A DNA stretch of 64,000 nucleotides from Patella vulgata (GCF_932274485.2 NC_065880.2:5123695-5187694), one strand, 5' to 3'; counted from the stretch's first letter, positions 21,719-33,690 are shown. Program-made: numbers and translations. Notes: generated by a model from the letters alone, not told the origin.

Positions 21719-22420
21719 ATTTTTTAATTAACTGTGATATATTTAGTGATATAATTTAATATTTTATAGCGATATTATTTTAAGTATTTACTAATGTCGG
21801 GTTCTCACTGTCGTGCGATCCGTTATGCTGGGATAGTCCATATTGAGTCCACGATCTGGTACATTTCGATAAGTTCGGATACGATTGGTACGACTGACAT
21901 CAATTTTAATCAGACCTGATATGATAACCACGATTACTCTACCATTAAAACGACGATTTCAATTGTAGTATGAATCATGATAGTGGGAACCTATCATTAT
22001 CTGTGATAACTTTTTTTCATATTCAAATGTACACATATTTTTGTTTTTCAGTGCAGTTTGTCTTATATTATTTACCGTCTGTCTAATGCAATATGAACCC
22101 AGTCGGTGCTGACGTGCCCTTAACATTCCATTTAATATATTTCAAGCCTTCCCTCCCTCTAAAACAATACTACCAACATTTTATATAATTATCGGAATTC
22201 ATTAAAACTGTTATCGCCAACACTATATTTTTGTCACAATTTGTTTAAACTCAATCAACGCGTGCGTGGTTGTCTTATTAGTAGGTGACGGTGTCCTGAC
22301 CTCATGCTAGAATATCCAACGCCATGTATCATTGGAGTTTATCCAACTCATCAGATTTTTAAATGTATTTAATGTGCACTACTGCTACGTCATTTCTATA
22401 TGTGTAAAATAAATAAATAC
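21719..22420 (-). repeat. Dispersed repeat R2, copy 2
   Basis: Reverse-oriented match to 7700-8490. It lacks the internal tandem duplication of that copy, so it is nearer the ancestral form. Its left end abuts the truncated Harbinger frame exactly, suggesting R2 inserted there or a recombination joined the two. Confidence 0.7.
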
Positions 22421-23260
22421 ATCAGCCTGTCAAAAAGGAAAACTTGGATGTTAAGCAGATTTGGTGATACGGATCCTTGATGATGAAAGGAGGGGTAACT
22501 CCAGAAGAGAAAGTAGTGAATGGCTGAATATCTATAGGGTTATTATTCTTCCCATGGCCCCTATGTTTCGCAATGAGATGGGGTTTTTTTTCAGAAAGTT
22601 GACCCCGGAATGGAATCCAGAAAATAGCTAGATTTGTCCTCTCACACTTATCTTGTCGATCAAATTGGAAATAAATTTGTTAAATGACTTCGGCCACCGA
22701 AAGATCGTTTAGTGTTATCACAATTTGTCCAATGTGTTCAGTAACTCCGGAACTGAACGTCCTGAAGCGCTGAATATCGAAATGATTCCCACCAAATTTG
22801 AAACTAATGTGTTTAAAACAAAGCTAGCCGCTGTCGCGTTACCATCGTTTAGGTAAATGAAGGCAGACAACTCCGAAAGGAAAGGCCTCTGAAAATCGGT
22901 AGTATTTGTCCTCTCCTCAAATCAATTTCTCGCACCAAGCCTGAAAAACAAATCCGTTACGGCTGTAGCCTATATCGCTTATACCAGATTTTCGTTTCGG
23001 CTAAGGATTGCTCTGTGGTTGGGTAAATCTAAAACGGATAGCCGCGAAACACCGGAAAGCGATAGTGTTCGCCATCTCATGAACACAATTCTTCAAGCTA
23101 AGTAAGTTCACAATGATTTCGGAAATTAATCCATGAACTAGTTTGCAGTGCGTTGAAAATCTGCAGGATTCATCCTCTTTTGAAATGAACTGCGTCACAC
23201 TAAATTTAATAAATAAAAAAGCCAATTGTGGACGGACATAGGTGACGGCATAATAAGTCC
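22421..23260 (+). other. Spacer, possibly diverged R5 units
   Basis: Phrases such as 'ttgtcctctc', 'ccgaaa' and 'acaaatccgttac' recall R5, but divergence is high. No gene supported. Confidence 0.35.
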
Positions 23261-23402
23261 ACATATACAGTTCCTCCGTCCTGCACCATTGACAAGGGCA
23301 CACCACGTCGGGAAATCCCGATGAACTTTCTCGAGCAATGCAGGGATCAAACACCCGACCGCCAGGCTGGCGAGCCAGCGTCTTACCCACTTAGTCACCT
23401 GT
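23260..23402 (-). mobile_element. SINE-A, 5' part
   Basis: Reverse complement: GTGACTAAGTGGGTAAGACG A box region, B box GGTGTTTGATCCCTGC, then AAGTTCATCGGGATTTCC and CACGTGGTG-like body. The 3' half is absent. Confidence 0.7.
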
Positions 23403-24904
23403 TTACAGAAAGGAGATTTTCTTCTCATGATTCCATTTTTTTTTAAACCAAATTTGAAGAACACCGTAGCCTCGGTCGCAATTGGCGTGAACGTTGATCT
23501 ACAATTAAAATTCATGTTCAGGCTATTAGTAGGTGGGCGTCCGCATACTAAAACGAGGGGCCGCGGTGGCTCAGTGGTTACGACGGTAGATCTCATGTCG
23601 ACTATGTACACGTTTATATTAACTTTATTATTACTTTTAACAGGTAACTTTTAACCAAAGTAAAATTGATATAATTGTAATGATATATCAACCGAAAAAT
23701 CATACTCCCAGCAGTGTTTCGTTTGATTAGAGTTAGTCCCACTAAACACTGCTTTAATGAAAGTCTGTTATGACTGGCCAATAGTCCGATTAACAACCAA
23801 TAGCTAACTGCGTTACAATGTCATTACGCTTTAAACAAAGCTCCAAATTGGACCAAACATGTTTACATAACGTTACGTCATGACGACCAATTATCCAGCG
23901 CATAGCAGAATATTGCAGAAAAACTAATTGCGTGACAAACGAGGCTGTCAACACGTAAACAATACTGTATGGAGATGAACAAGACTTTCACCGTTTTAAT
24001 AGCTAAAATCACTGTCCAAAGTTTTAGGAAAGACCCCAGATTAAACGGAGGGATGTCAAGTTTGCTGTGCTTGATGATAGATTTGATTGAACGGGAAGAA
24101 TACACACACTCCCTCAAAAGCAAGCCAGTCCAGCAATGGACAGAGAGAGATTTCTCGGACCATTGCTTCAGGAATATGCCAAAAATGTGACGGACAGATA
24201 GAAGGACAGACGGCGGATAGACACACTCCCTCAAAAGCTCAGGTATCAGAAGCCAATCTAGCAATGACTGTGACACTATCCTGTGTCTTGGCAACAAATA
24301 AGGATATTAGAGGTGACACTATCGTCTATGGCTTTCTTCAAATTCACGTTGTGGGATCAATTATTTCAATCATCAATTAACTGACTCGGGAACACCGTTT
24401 ATGTTGTTACTAAGTTTATATAATTAAACAAATACAGCAAACTACAAAGGAAAACTACATCATCGATTATATACACTTTAGGCGTTATTAAAATATCTAC
24501 GGTCTGAGTTTAGCATCCTTTACAACTCAGACCTAACGGGTTAAATACTACATTGTCTCTATACCAGCCGAGGCGGCTGATGAGTATGTTCCCCTTGAGC
24601 TCCGAATAAAGTCTTCCCTGCGGTCTCATGATATTTGAAGTTAAATCAAAACAGTTCTCGCCTATATATACAAAACAATGCGTCATTTATTAGGGCGGGA
24701 CCATTACCATTTTTGGGTGTTTCGTATAGGCACCGTTTTACGTCAACACTATTCTAGTTAATTGTACTAATCTATGCACGAGATGACTGGACTATAGTAC
24801 CCTACTTCCAGCAATGGATACTGACATAACTCTCGGTGAGCTAAGATAATAGTAGCATAATGCAAGCTACTTCATTACCCTAGTTTTCATCACACATGTA
24901 GGTA
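23403..24904. other. Spacer; no gene recognised
   Basis: Contains a SINE-head-like GAGGGGCCGCGGTGGCTCAG at 23557, a hairpin with GCAGTGTTT arms at about 23711-23752, and two copies of CACACTCCCTCAAAAGC at about 24105 and 24222. Open frames here have no recognisable domains. Confidence 0.4.
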
Positions 24905-25145
24905 AAGAATTTCTATAAGAACACCTTTCTTATAACTAAAATAAACCCTATAGTATTACATGGCCGGAGGGGGTTTTCTCGACGATGATGATGGAAGAAC
25001 CGTGAACTTTGCAACTCGATTATCACGGGTAGACATTTTAGCTTGAAAACGGGAGACTTGGTATTCTCGATGAATCTGATGGGCTCACAAGCTGAGCTTG
25101 TACCCAATCGAAATTAGTACCGAAATATACAGAGTATTACGTGGA
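24905..25145 (-). mobile_element. Unclassified dispersed element, also at 7218-7610
   Basis: Reverse complement carries GGTACAAGCTCAGCTTGTGAG, CCCGTTTTCAAGCTAAAATG and CGTAATACTCTG as at 7.3-7.45 kb. It stands alone here, which supports a mobile unit of about 200 bp. Confidence 0.55.
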
Positions 25146-26089
25146 AAAAACAGAAGAGGGTGGGATTCTGGAAAGATCTTTTTTATTTCCAATAGCAGGC
25201 ACCCATCCATGAAAAGCCGTTTTCTGTAGAAAAAAGGGATTATAGCGTGCATCAGGTGTAATACGAGGTCCTACATGTCCCAATTCGTGACGTCAATCCA
25301 ATATGGCTGCCGGCGTTGGTATATAAGAAAAAAAACAACACGTGGTTAGGTCACTTGCAACATAGCTTTGGTGTTGAGAGGATAGGAACTCGAATCCGAT
25401 TCTTAAACATCATGTATTTCTTTAAAAAAAAAATTACAATCTTGGGAGGATCCGCCGATATGATCTTCAACTTGAGACATACGAATATATCAACAGGTCG
25501 AATAGTCATGTTTCTGTGGGTGCAGAGGCATACCTGTCTGATGTAGGCGACGAGGAACGGCCACATCCGGAAGTGCACCAAGACCTGGTCGCTTACATCG
25601 CACTTGGCTGCCTGCTTCATTGCAGGGCAGCCACCATCTTGTCTCGGTGAGGGTCGGGCCTTATCGAACAGCCCAGTTACTGTGCCCAACTTGCTGTATG
25701 GGCACAATCAGAATTTGCTGGGCTGTTAAGACAATCGGTGATACGCCGGTTCAATGATAGGGTCCGCAATTTCCGGGATAGGGCTAGTGCCGAAGATTAA
25801 ATGAAAAAACTTGTTGCATTAATAAATGCATTAGGACCAGGTATGGGCTCGCGGTTGGTAAGGCACCGAGGCCACGCATCATAAGATCAGGTGTAGTTGT
25901 GGGAGCAAGGTGGTTCGCTGCCCGGTGATTCACTCCTGTCTCCTCAGACGAGGGGACGGCCCCTGTGCCATTCCACAATTACCCCCCCCCCCCCAGTACA
26001 ACAAGAACCTCTGGTGTTTTGTTTTATTGAACTGCTTAGTATGTGTAACTAATTAACCACTAGTAGGAGACAGTTCAATAAAACAGTCG
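25146..26089. other. Spacer; no gene recognised
   Basis: Unique sequence with a C-run at about 25982-25994 and a short inverted repeat, TGTTTTATTGAACTG at about 26019 and its complement at about 26071. Confidence 0.4.
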
Positions 26090-27412
26090 AAACTAAAGGG
26101 TTTGCTCTGTGTTTCCAAGTTTCAACTCAATTATAACAAACCCCTATGCGCAAGCGAATTACTTTATTCCCACAATGACCTAGTTTGTGTCGAGTGCACA
26201 TTAAACCCCACTTCTCTCTGTAAATACCAAGTTTATACCTTGCTCATCATCATCCTTTACTTGGCTATTTTGACCAATGTTACATGACTTATTCTTTAAC
26301 CCTAAATCTAGAAATAAATGAAATTAGATGTCAAATTTAATCAAAGCCTCCTTTTTTAAAATTTAGACACAAAAAAAGAATACTTTAGGTATAAGTAGTT
26401 TTTTTGTTTTCAGTTAAATCAATACATATCAATTTAAACCATAAATAAATTTACCAATAAATGTATTTATTGAGCAGGTGTGAAATGCATTTACCTGATA
26501 ACACAACATTGTCTATGACAGGATATGTCTCGTTTATAACAGGGTCTTTCAAGTCTACGGCAGGATCGATCAAGTCTATGACAGGATCATTCGATTTAAT
26601 TAATCCGTTCTGTTTTTTTCTTTTTGCTTGCCTTATTGGTAATCCTTCTATCGTTTCCATGTTTTCTTTTAGAAAATTATTCAAATTTATTAACATGTCA
26701 TTCACCTTAGCAGCTACAAGGTTATGCAATCCAGACAGTATATTCTTATATAGTTTTAAGCACTTGGATATATTATCTTCTTCAATTTTTTTTTCACAAG
26801 GGCTACCGGTACTTGCTGGTTCTTTTTGATCTGGAACAATGGTATGTAGTGAACTAACAGATGTTACTGATTTGTCAATGTTGAAATAGGGGCTTGTCTT
26901 TTAATCATCTAAATTATCCCATCCACAATTTTCATATTTCTTAAACACGGTCAGCAAATGTTTACACGGCAAGTTTGTCTTTTTGAAATCATGACAAGTA
27001 CAGTATGGGTATCCAGATTCTATAGTTAACGTGTTGGCAAGTTTATTGTCTGTGTTGAAAACAGAGAAACCTTTTGTATTCCCTTGTCTGGTTACTCTTG
27101 TCATTTTCAAGCCCTTCTTTTAAAGGCATAAACTATAACACCTGACAGTCAGACTGGGGTCAATTCTGTACTTCCGGATCAATGTCAGACAACTTTCAAG
27201 CCCCTTTACCCATGTTATTCTTCCGCATAAATATCCTCTTTTGCCACCAAAACTGGCTAAATATTCAAAATTCAAAACATTCACAACAATTCACATTTTA
27301 AAAAAAAAACGTCTGAAAAAGGGAGAACTAAAATAAGTGAAAGTTAGTCTATTTTTAGATTGGAACTTGTTCCGTGGGTGACCAAAGTAGGTATTTTTTG
27401 GGTGATCTGCGT
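26090..27412. repeat. Duplicated block, copy 1 (direct repeat of 30174-31531)
   Basis: From 'actaaagggtttgctctgtg' to 'gaccaaagtagg' this stretch matches the block about 4.08 kb to the right, in the same orientation, with scattered small indels. It includes a SINE-B tail (26145-26222), intron sequence and the SWIM-domain exon on the minus strand. Confidence 0.85.
26451..27119 (-). pseudogene. SWIM zinc-finger exon of a transposon-like gene, copy 1
   Basis: The minus strand reads a SWIM zinc finger, YCTCHDFKKTNLPCKHLL (CxCxnCxH), preceded by RVTRQGNTKGF and followed by GWDNLDD. One in-frame stop sits where the copy at 30.9 kb has Tyr (NDYKTSPYF); beyond it the frame stays open through KTSPYFNID, a helical stretch (LVAAKVNDMLINLNNFLKEN) and a DPVIDLIDPAVDLKDPVINE repeat. 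SWIM fingers of this kind are found at the C-terminal side of MULE-type transposases and related invertebrate multi-copy proteins. No upstream DDE domain is visible. The duplicated block stops within the following intron, so this copy lacks the downstream protease-like exons. Confidence 0.7.
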
Positions 27413-28620
27413 CATATATAGGGATGACGTTTGTTATATTTACAAAACAACTTATGATCCCCAACCTGGACCATATCACCTACACACTGTCCAATAGCCA
27501 TTTAAATGTATGCAGTTTTAGAATATAATGGGTTACTTGCTTATGTGTACATATTTCCACTATTTATGCTCTTTGAGGTCGGTAAATTTGCAAATCTACA
27601 ATTTTCATTCCTTTATAACTTGCCTATCAAAATAATTACATTTTGTAATCATAAAAAAACAAAACAAAACAAACCAGCCAGCAAACTTATGGACATATTA
27701 TCAGTTGTATACTGTGTCAGTTAAAGCCTGTTTAAATAAACGTGTTAAGTTGTTTATTGTCCTCGCAGTAGAATTTTCTGTAGATTGGTTTAAACAACAG
27801 GAATTTCGTTAGATTATCCATCACAACAGAATTATTCGGCAGAATAACCACCACAGCATAATTGTTCGTCAGAATAGTTATCACAGCAGAATTTTCTATA
27901 GATTTGTCGCAAAAGCAGGAATTGTGGTTAGATTATTCAGCAGAGCAGGAAATTTCGGTACATTATCCATCGTAGCAGAATATTCTTATCACAATATCCA
28001 TCATAGCAGTATTTTTCGCCACAATAGCCAGGACATTGCTATATATGTTACTTTTTGGACCAGGAAATGGGGCCCCAAGCGCTTTTCATCTTATATTTCT
28101 ATTTGTTGGGGAGAGATCGTTTAAAAGTCTAAGGTTCCCCCAATTCTTGTAGGATTGACATCAAACTTGACATGCATGTAACTTGAAAAAGTTTTCATCG
28201 CTCGACAGATTTTGGTTCCTCGTATTTAAAGTGTAAGCTAGTACTTGTTAATACTGTATACAACAACAGAACAAGCATTTGCTGTGCAAGATATATGTGG
28301 GCGTATAAAAAAATTGATATCTAATAAAAGTTACGTACTATCGGTGACCAATGATTTCCATATTCATTCTTAGCGCAAAATATATAATCAAGTGTATAGA
28401 TATCTGTAGGAAAAACAAACATTTAACCTATTAATTAAGTGCCATGCAAAATACACCCACATTTGCAAGAGTTTGAATACAATGATTCAAACCAAATTTA
28501 AAAAAAAAAAAGATTGTTAAAAACTATAGTATCTATCGCAGTCACAAGGTTTTCAAAAAAGGGGCATAACTAAAACATATATGGTATAATTCACACTATA
28601 ATGAAACACATACCTGTGCT
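27413..28620. other. Spacer with degenerate minisatellite and R5 piece
   Basis: About 27755-28040 is a degenerate repeat of about 36 bp built on CAGCAGAATTxTTC and TAGATTATCCATC-like words. About 28440-28590 is an R5 unit (ATACACCCACATTTGCAA, TTAAAAACTATAGTATCTAT). No gene supported. Confidence 0.5.
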
Positions 28621-29140
28621 GGGTTTTTTTTTAACGTTAAGCCTTGTTTAGACGATACTTCCAATCCCGTACAACAGTCGGACCAATTCCTCATACAAAT
28701 GGTCAGATGGAGAACTTGTATAAACAGAACCAGTTCTAATTCTAATCCCAAGGACTGCTACAATAGCCAATCAAATGGGACTATATAAGATGTCATGCGG
28801 CCAGAATTACCATTGAAATTTTCTATTAATTTTTAACTATGACTTCTTCACCTAAACAATCAGAGTATAACTCTTGGACAATAAACCCATTTAATTTCAT
28901 AGCATAAAAAATGGAATGTCTAGCCCTCTTTCATAATTTCCTCAGGTGATTAATTTACCCCTCAGCTAAACACAGAATAAAAGTAGTTAAGACAAACATT
29001 CTTGCTGAAAGACACATTTTTCATCCAATTACTTAGATTTAGATGGAACGAATGACGTCGCGCCCAAGATCTTTTGAACAAACATAATTCATCAATCACA
29101 TTCCAGAAAAATGTCCAAATTTAAACAAACTTATACTTAC
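28621..29140. other. Spacer, possible downstream introns of the minus-strand gene
   Basis: No further protease-like exon (catalytic His, Asp or Cys motif) was recognised on the minus strand here. Confidence 0.35.
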
Positions 29141-29260
29141 ATGTATTAATAATGAATGGATGTTCTGATAGTTACAAAATATTGCTGTCATTACTATGCA
29201 GTTGATACGACAAGACACTGCTTCTCTACTTGCGAGATTGTGAAAATAAGCATCTAATAC
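29141..29260 (-). CDS. Exon of minus-strand protease-like gene
   Basis: A 120-nt open exon between a ttttttggag acceptor and a GTAAGT donor, phase 0 at both ends, encoding 40 residues with EVLDAYF-like N terminus of a Ulp1-type fold. Confidence 0.5.
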
Positions 29261-29666
29261 CTCCAAAAAATTACAGATGAATTAAGCATAGATGGACTTA
29301 TGAACAATATTTTGTTTATCACCCAACAGCAAATTCTACAGAAGTTATTGTTTGTGTATGATAACTTTCATATTCTACTGAGTGATATCTATGTTGAGAG
29401 ATCACTTTACATGAATTTTATTTTTCCCCAAAGAATTATATTTATTTATTTGGATTGGTGATAATTAAGAAACGTTTCTACTTGTCTTTTTTGATATAAA
29501 AAATATCAACACTCATTGGTAAAGCACAAAACCCCCCAAAAAACTCTCAGAACCTTGTTCTTTTTACCCTATCAACTTGTGCTGATATTTTTATATTATT
29601 AACAAAGAATTGTATTAGTTTCTCTATATATCTCATACTTCAAGTATTATACGAACATATACTAAC

Positions 29667-29782
29667 CTCGTCTGTTAAAAATGACTGAATGCTTTGAATG
29701 GAAGACTTTGATATTGAATATGGACCTATTTTCCCTAATATGCAATCAATGCCAGAATTATCAGCCCAAATGTCAAGCATCA
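29667..29782 (-). CDS. Exon of minus-strand protease-like gene
   Basis: A 116-nt open exon bounded by tttttttag and GTTAGT. Its two leading bases complete the codon split at the end of the SWIM-linker exon, and it ends in phase 0. It has no ATG-started frame and is easily missed. Confidence 0.5.
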
Positions 29783-30173
29783 CTAAAAAAAATATATGTT
29801 TTTAATATGTTTATGTTTATAAATATTTCAAGAAAGTGTTTGATACATTAAGAGACAAAATCTAGGGTGGCCCAAGTGGTCTATTTCATCCAGCATATTA
29901 TTCACGATAATCGGATTCAGTGGTAGTTATACACTCATAAGGCTACACTTTATTAATTTTGAAATATTAAATATTATTCACCATGTCTTGATCTCCGATT
30001 GGGCATATTCCTGGTCGGACAACTTAGGACATTTGGAAAATAGCGTCGGACATATCCGGAATATACGGACGAAATGCCACCACCGCTTTACATCATACTG
30101 TATGTAATTGATTGTAAGTGACATGGTTTTCATCCCGCAGTTGTATGGGCCAAGAAGCACGTTCGGCAGTCCA

Positions 30174-31531
30174 AACTAAAGGGTTTTCTCTGTGTTTCCT
30201 AGTTTCAACTCAATTATAACAAACTCCTATGTGCAAGCGAGTTACTTTAGTCCCACAGTGACCTAGTTTGTGACGAGTGCACATTAAACCCCACTTCTCT
30301 CTGTAAATACCAAGTTTATACCTTGCTCATCATCATCCTTTACTTGGCTATTTTGAACAATGTTACATGACTTAATCTTTAACCCTAAATCTAGAAATAA
30401 ATGAAATTAGATGTCAAATTTAATTAAAGCCTCTATTTTTTTTAATTTAGACACAAAAAAAGAATACTTTAGGTATAAGTAATTTTTCTTTTCAGTTAAA
30501 TCAATAAATATCAATTTAAACCATAAATAAATTTACCAATAAATGTATTTTTTGAGCAAGTGTGAAATGCATTTACCTGATAACAAAACATTGTCTATGA
30601 CAGGATATTTCTCGTTTATGACAGGGTCTTTCAAGTCTACGACAGGATCTATCAAGTCTATGACAGGATCATTCGATTTGATTATTTTTTTCTGTTTTTT
30701 CCTTTTGCTTGCCTTATTGGTAATCCTTCTATCGTTTCCATGTTTTCTTTTAGAAAATTATTCAAATTTATTAACATGTCATTCACCTTAGCAGCTTCAA
30801 GGTTGTCAATAAAGTTATGCAATCCAGACTGTATATTCTTATTTAGTTTTAAGCACTTGGATTTATTATCTTCTTATCTTGGTATGTAGTGAACTAACAG
30901 ATGTTACTGATTTGTCAATGTGGAAATAGGGGCTTGTCTTATAATCATTATCTAAATTATCCCATCCACAATTTTCATATTTCATAAACACGGTCAGCAA
31001 ATGTTTACACGGCCAGTTTGTCTTTTTGAAATCATGACAAGTACAGTATGGGTATCCAGATTCTATATAGTTAACGTGTTGGCAAGTTTATTGTCTGTGT
31101 TGAAAACAGAGAAACTTTTTGTATTCCCTTGTCTGGTTAATCTGTCATTTTCAAGCCCTTCTTTTAAAGGCATAAATTATAACACCTGGCAGTCATCTCC
31201 TCCGAAGCATGTATGAGGTTCATCATGGAAATCTCACATCAGGAAAAGTTAAAGTAGACTGTGGTCAATTCTTTACTTCCGGTTCAGCGTGAGACGTCTT
31301 TCAAGCCCTTTTATCCTTGTTATTCTTCCGCAGAAATATCCTCTTTTTTCCACCAAAATTGGCTAAATACAAAACCTTCACAAAAATTCCACATCTAAAA
31401 ACAGAAACAAAAAAAAAAAAAACGTCTGAAAAAGGGAGAAAAAAATAAAAGGGAAAAGTTGGTCTATTTTTAGATTGGGGCTTGTTTAGTGGGGTGACCA
31501 AAGTAGGAATTTTTGGGTAATCTGTGTCCAA
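30174..31531. repeat. Duplicated block, copy 2
   Basis: Direct repeat of 26090-27412. The left border falls in the intron after the SWIM-linker exon. As the downstream exons exist only next to this copy, it is closer to the original arrangement. Confidence 0.8.
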
Positions 31532-31669
31532 TTGTTAAATATTAGGGTTTTCCTAATTTTATATGGATTATTGCCCTTATTATACATTTCTTCGGTAGTT
31601 TACATTATACAACATAGCAATACAGTTAAAGGGAAGGTAATCCATTTTACAATATCGTTTTAAAATCAA

Positions 31670-32057
31670 TCGTTAAATATTAATTCCATCCCATTCTCGC
31701 CAAGTGTAATATTGTCAGTGTATATCATTAATTTATATTTTTATCCTTATTTCTAGACAGTGAAGAAGCGTTTGATAAAAATATGTAGTCGAAGTTTATT
31801 CACACATACATACTGACATACATAAAACCAGTGATGTCACGAGCACCATTTGAAGTGAAATGCGAGTTGTCATCCGGTGGAAAGACGTAATTATTGCAGA
31901 GATCAGCACATGTAGCAGTGTAAACTTCAATCGTTACATGGTGGAATATGAACAAAGGTTGGTTTGGTAATATTGGTCAGAATTATTGGACTGGTTTCAA
32001 CAATTTAGTTGATATTTTACAGAGCTCGTCCTTGATATTCCCATCACATGTCAGCTT
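31670..32057 (+). pseudogene. Locus C: broken FReD exon
   Basis: From about 31670 the sequence follows the intron end and FReD exon of gene D: ILTYIKPVMS, APFEVKCELSSGG and QNYWTGFNNLVDI are recognisable. It carries several stops and frame changes (for example TAG after KNM), and homology stops at 32057 where repeat R6 begins, so the calcium and ligand-pocket half is missing. No PAN exon or linker exon is seen upstream; the duplicated SWIM block lies directly before it. It is a non-functional member of the array, closest to gene D by its SSGG and SKFIHTYI residues. Confidence 0.85.
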
Positions 32058-32560
32058 CTTTAAAGGAGCTAAATCGCTAACATTTGGGACCTAGAAATTG
32101 ACAAAAGTGGGTCGCAACGCATATAATAATGTAATATGAATGTATATAAACTGATGTACATTCAATGGTTTCCGTTTTTATTCCAATTTCAAATCAGTTA
32201 TGTTCGGCGAAATAAGCCAGCAGTCTCAAGCGAGTGCAAATTTCTAGCGCCTGGTTATTCCAGTCTACATACGCCGTTTGATTTGGTGCAATGTGTCTAG
32301 CCTCTTCCCTCGAGTCTCTAGATACAACTGGGGCTGAAGCGCATTATGGTACACGATTCGTGTACCAATGGTAAAATGTTTATTTAGTCTTAAATATTGG
32401 ATATCAAAAGCCTATCTTTTTCCGGTAAGATCACAACATGAATGTTGATATAATTTGACAAATAAATCGTGTTTTCAATGTTGAATACTTTGGATGATAT
32501 TGAGTTAGAGACTTAGCTACTTTAAGTCTCAATCGGCTTTAATCGGTTAAAATTAAATTG
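32058..32560 (+). mobile_element. Dispersed repeat R6, copy 1
   Basis: Matches 56281-56740 in the same orientation from TTTAAAGGAGCTAAATCGCT to about the GAGTTAGAGACTTAG stretch. An internal palindrome, GGTACACGATTCGTGTACC, is present in both. It interrupts FReD exon C. No coding capacity; class unresolved. Confidence 0.7.
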
Positions 32561-33265
32561 GTCAATCCAATTCATACGTGATTTTTATGACCTTGACCAT
32601 ATTGTCAGTACTATCTTCATTATCCCGGTTGTAGCAGATATTTCGGACGTTCGTTCAAACGTAATACGCGGTCTTTCTACTCTATTTCTAATTTTAACAC
32701 CGTCGCGATAGGTTCTGAAACAAATAGTTTATATGGGCACAACTTCCTGCATTTCATCTTTATCTGGACGAGATCAGGATTTGTTCAATGATAACTACAC
32801 CAGTTGTTGGCAAAGAAAGTGTGTCCTTTTTATCGCAATTCATATGCATTCAATACAAGTTTAATCTCTATCAGCGAAATACAATACCTTTCAAGGATAT
32901 GTGCCATATCTGGACGAACAAAACCTAGGTCTCGAGAGCGGAAAGGAAACAGTGGGCGACAATATCCATACTAGAGATAAAGATAACGATGCTAATATCA
33001 AGACTTCTTTCAAGGCATTTTATATATCGATCTAGTTAATGATAATTGTTTTTGTACATTTAATACAAAACACAACTATAATTAAAGGATCCAGTTACAA
33101 TCGCAGTAGGCATTGTTTATTGTATCGTCGTCCATATAAACCTGGCATACAATAAAAGGTCACCATACAATAATGTGAAATCAAGCAAGCATACAATAAG
33201 ACTTTAGTGAAATGGCAAGGAACATTCAAATCCAATATCATGATCGCATTGTCAGTGAACATGCG
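32561..33265. other. Spacer; no gene recognised
   Basis: Nothing supported in unique AT-rich sequence. Confidence 0.4.
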
Positions 33266-33545
33266 CCTTACTCAATAATAGGATGGTTTTTGGGCAAGCG
33301 ACCCTATTCCTCGTCACGTACAAGCGAGGAATCGAAACCACACCACTTGACTCAATGAGAGATCTTCTCATCCAACGCGCACGCGTTACCACCCCACCCC
33401 ACCCCCCCGAGAACCCGGCGAAAACCCACGGTTTTGGACAAGCGACTCTACTCCTTGTCAAGTACAAGCGAGGAATCGATACCCACCACTTTATTCAATC
33501 AGATATCTTCTCATCCAACGCACACGCGTTAACCCACACACACCC
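33266..33545 (-). mobile_element. Two tandem partial SINE-B copies, reverse orientation
   Basis: Reverse complement shows the head block twice (B box region GGTTTCGATTCC or GGTATCGATTCC, then GGAGTAG(A/G)GTCGC). The copies lie at about 33266-33395 and 33410-33540, joined by GGGTTTTCGCCGGGTTCTCG. Tails are absent. Such head-body dimers arise by duplication or template switching. Confidence 0.7.
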
Positions 33546-33604
33546 ATACCTGGCGTATACTTAAAAGGACTATTGATAATTGTAATTTAAAATAATGGTA
33601 GACC

Positions 33605-33690
33605 ATCGAGCGGCTGACCGGGCAAAATGCCCCCCGCCATAGTACACTGAGTGGCGTGTGCAGAGAAGTAGGACGTTAAATCCCATATTG
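33605..33690 (+). mobile_element. SINE-A 3' tail fragment
   Basis: GACCGGGCAAAATG, CATAGTACACTGAGTGGCG and AGGACGTTAAATCCCAT match the SINE-A tail. Confidence 0.6.

Larger units (their letters stand above)
29141..31119 (-). pseudogene. Minus-strand SWIM + Ulp1/C48-like gene, copy 2 (about 31119-30560, 29782-29667, 29260-29141)
   Basis: A decayed multi-exon gene. The first visible exon repeats the SWIM region of copy 1 but with small frame-breaking indels; it keeps NDYKTSPYF and the DPVIDL repeat and ends at a GTAAAT donor (phase 1, ...LLS-G). The next exon, 29782-29667, opens with TG after tttttttag, restoring a codon, and reads MLDIWADNSGIDC, GKIGPYSISK and FLTDE before GTTAGT. Exon 29260-29141 continues in phase: VLDAYFHNLASREAVSC, then RINCIVMTAIF, before GTAAGT. 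The LTDEVLDAYFxxL pattern resembles the start of Ulp1/C48 cysteine protease domains (WLxDExIxxYL). Catalytic residues are not seen. SWIM plus Ulp1-like modules are known in transposon-derived proteins, so this is probably a MULE-like element gene. Confidence 0.5.

Noticed and set aside
24580-24640. CTGATGAG followed by GAATAAAGTC, resembling a hammerhead ribozyme core
   Set aside because: The required GAAA is GAAT and no clear stem II or stem III pairing was found. CTGATGAG at 7800 was rejected for the same reason.
25351-25707. 118-codon minus-strand frame
   Set aside because: No recognisable motif and no splice or homology support.
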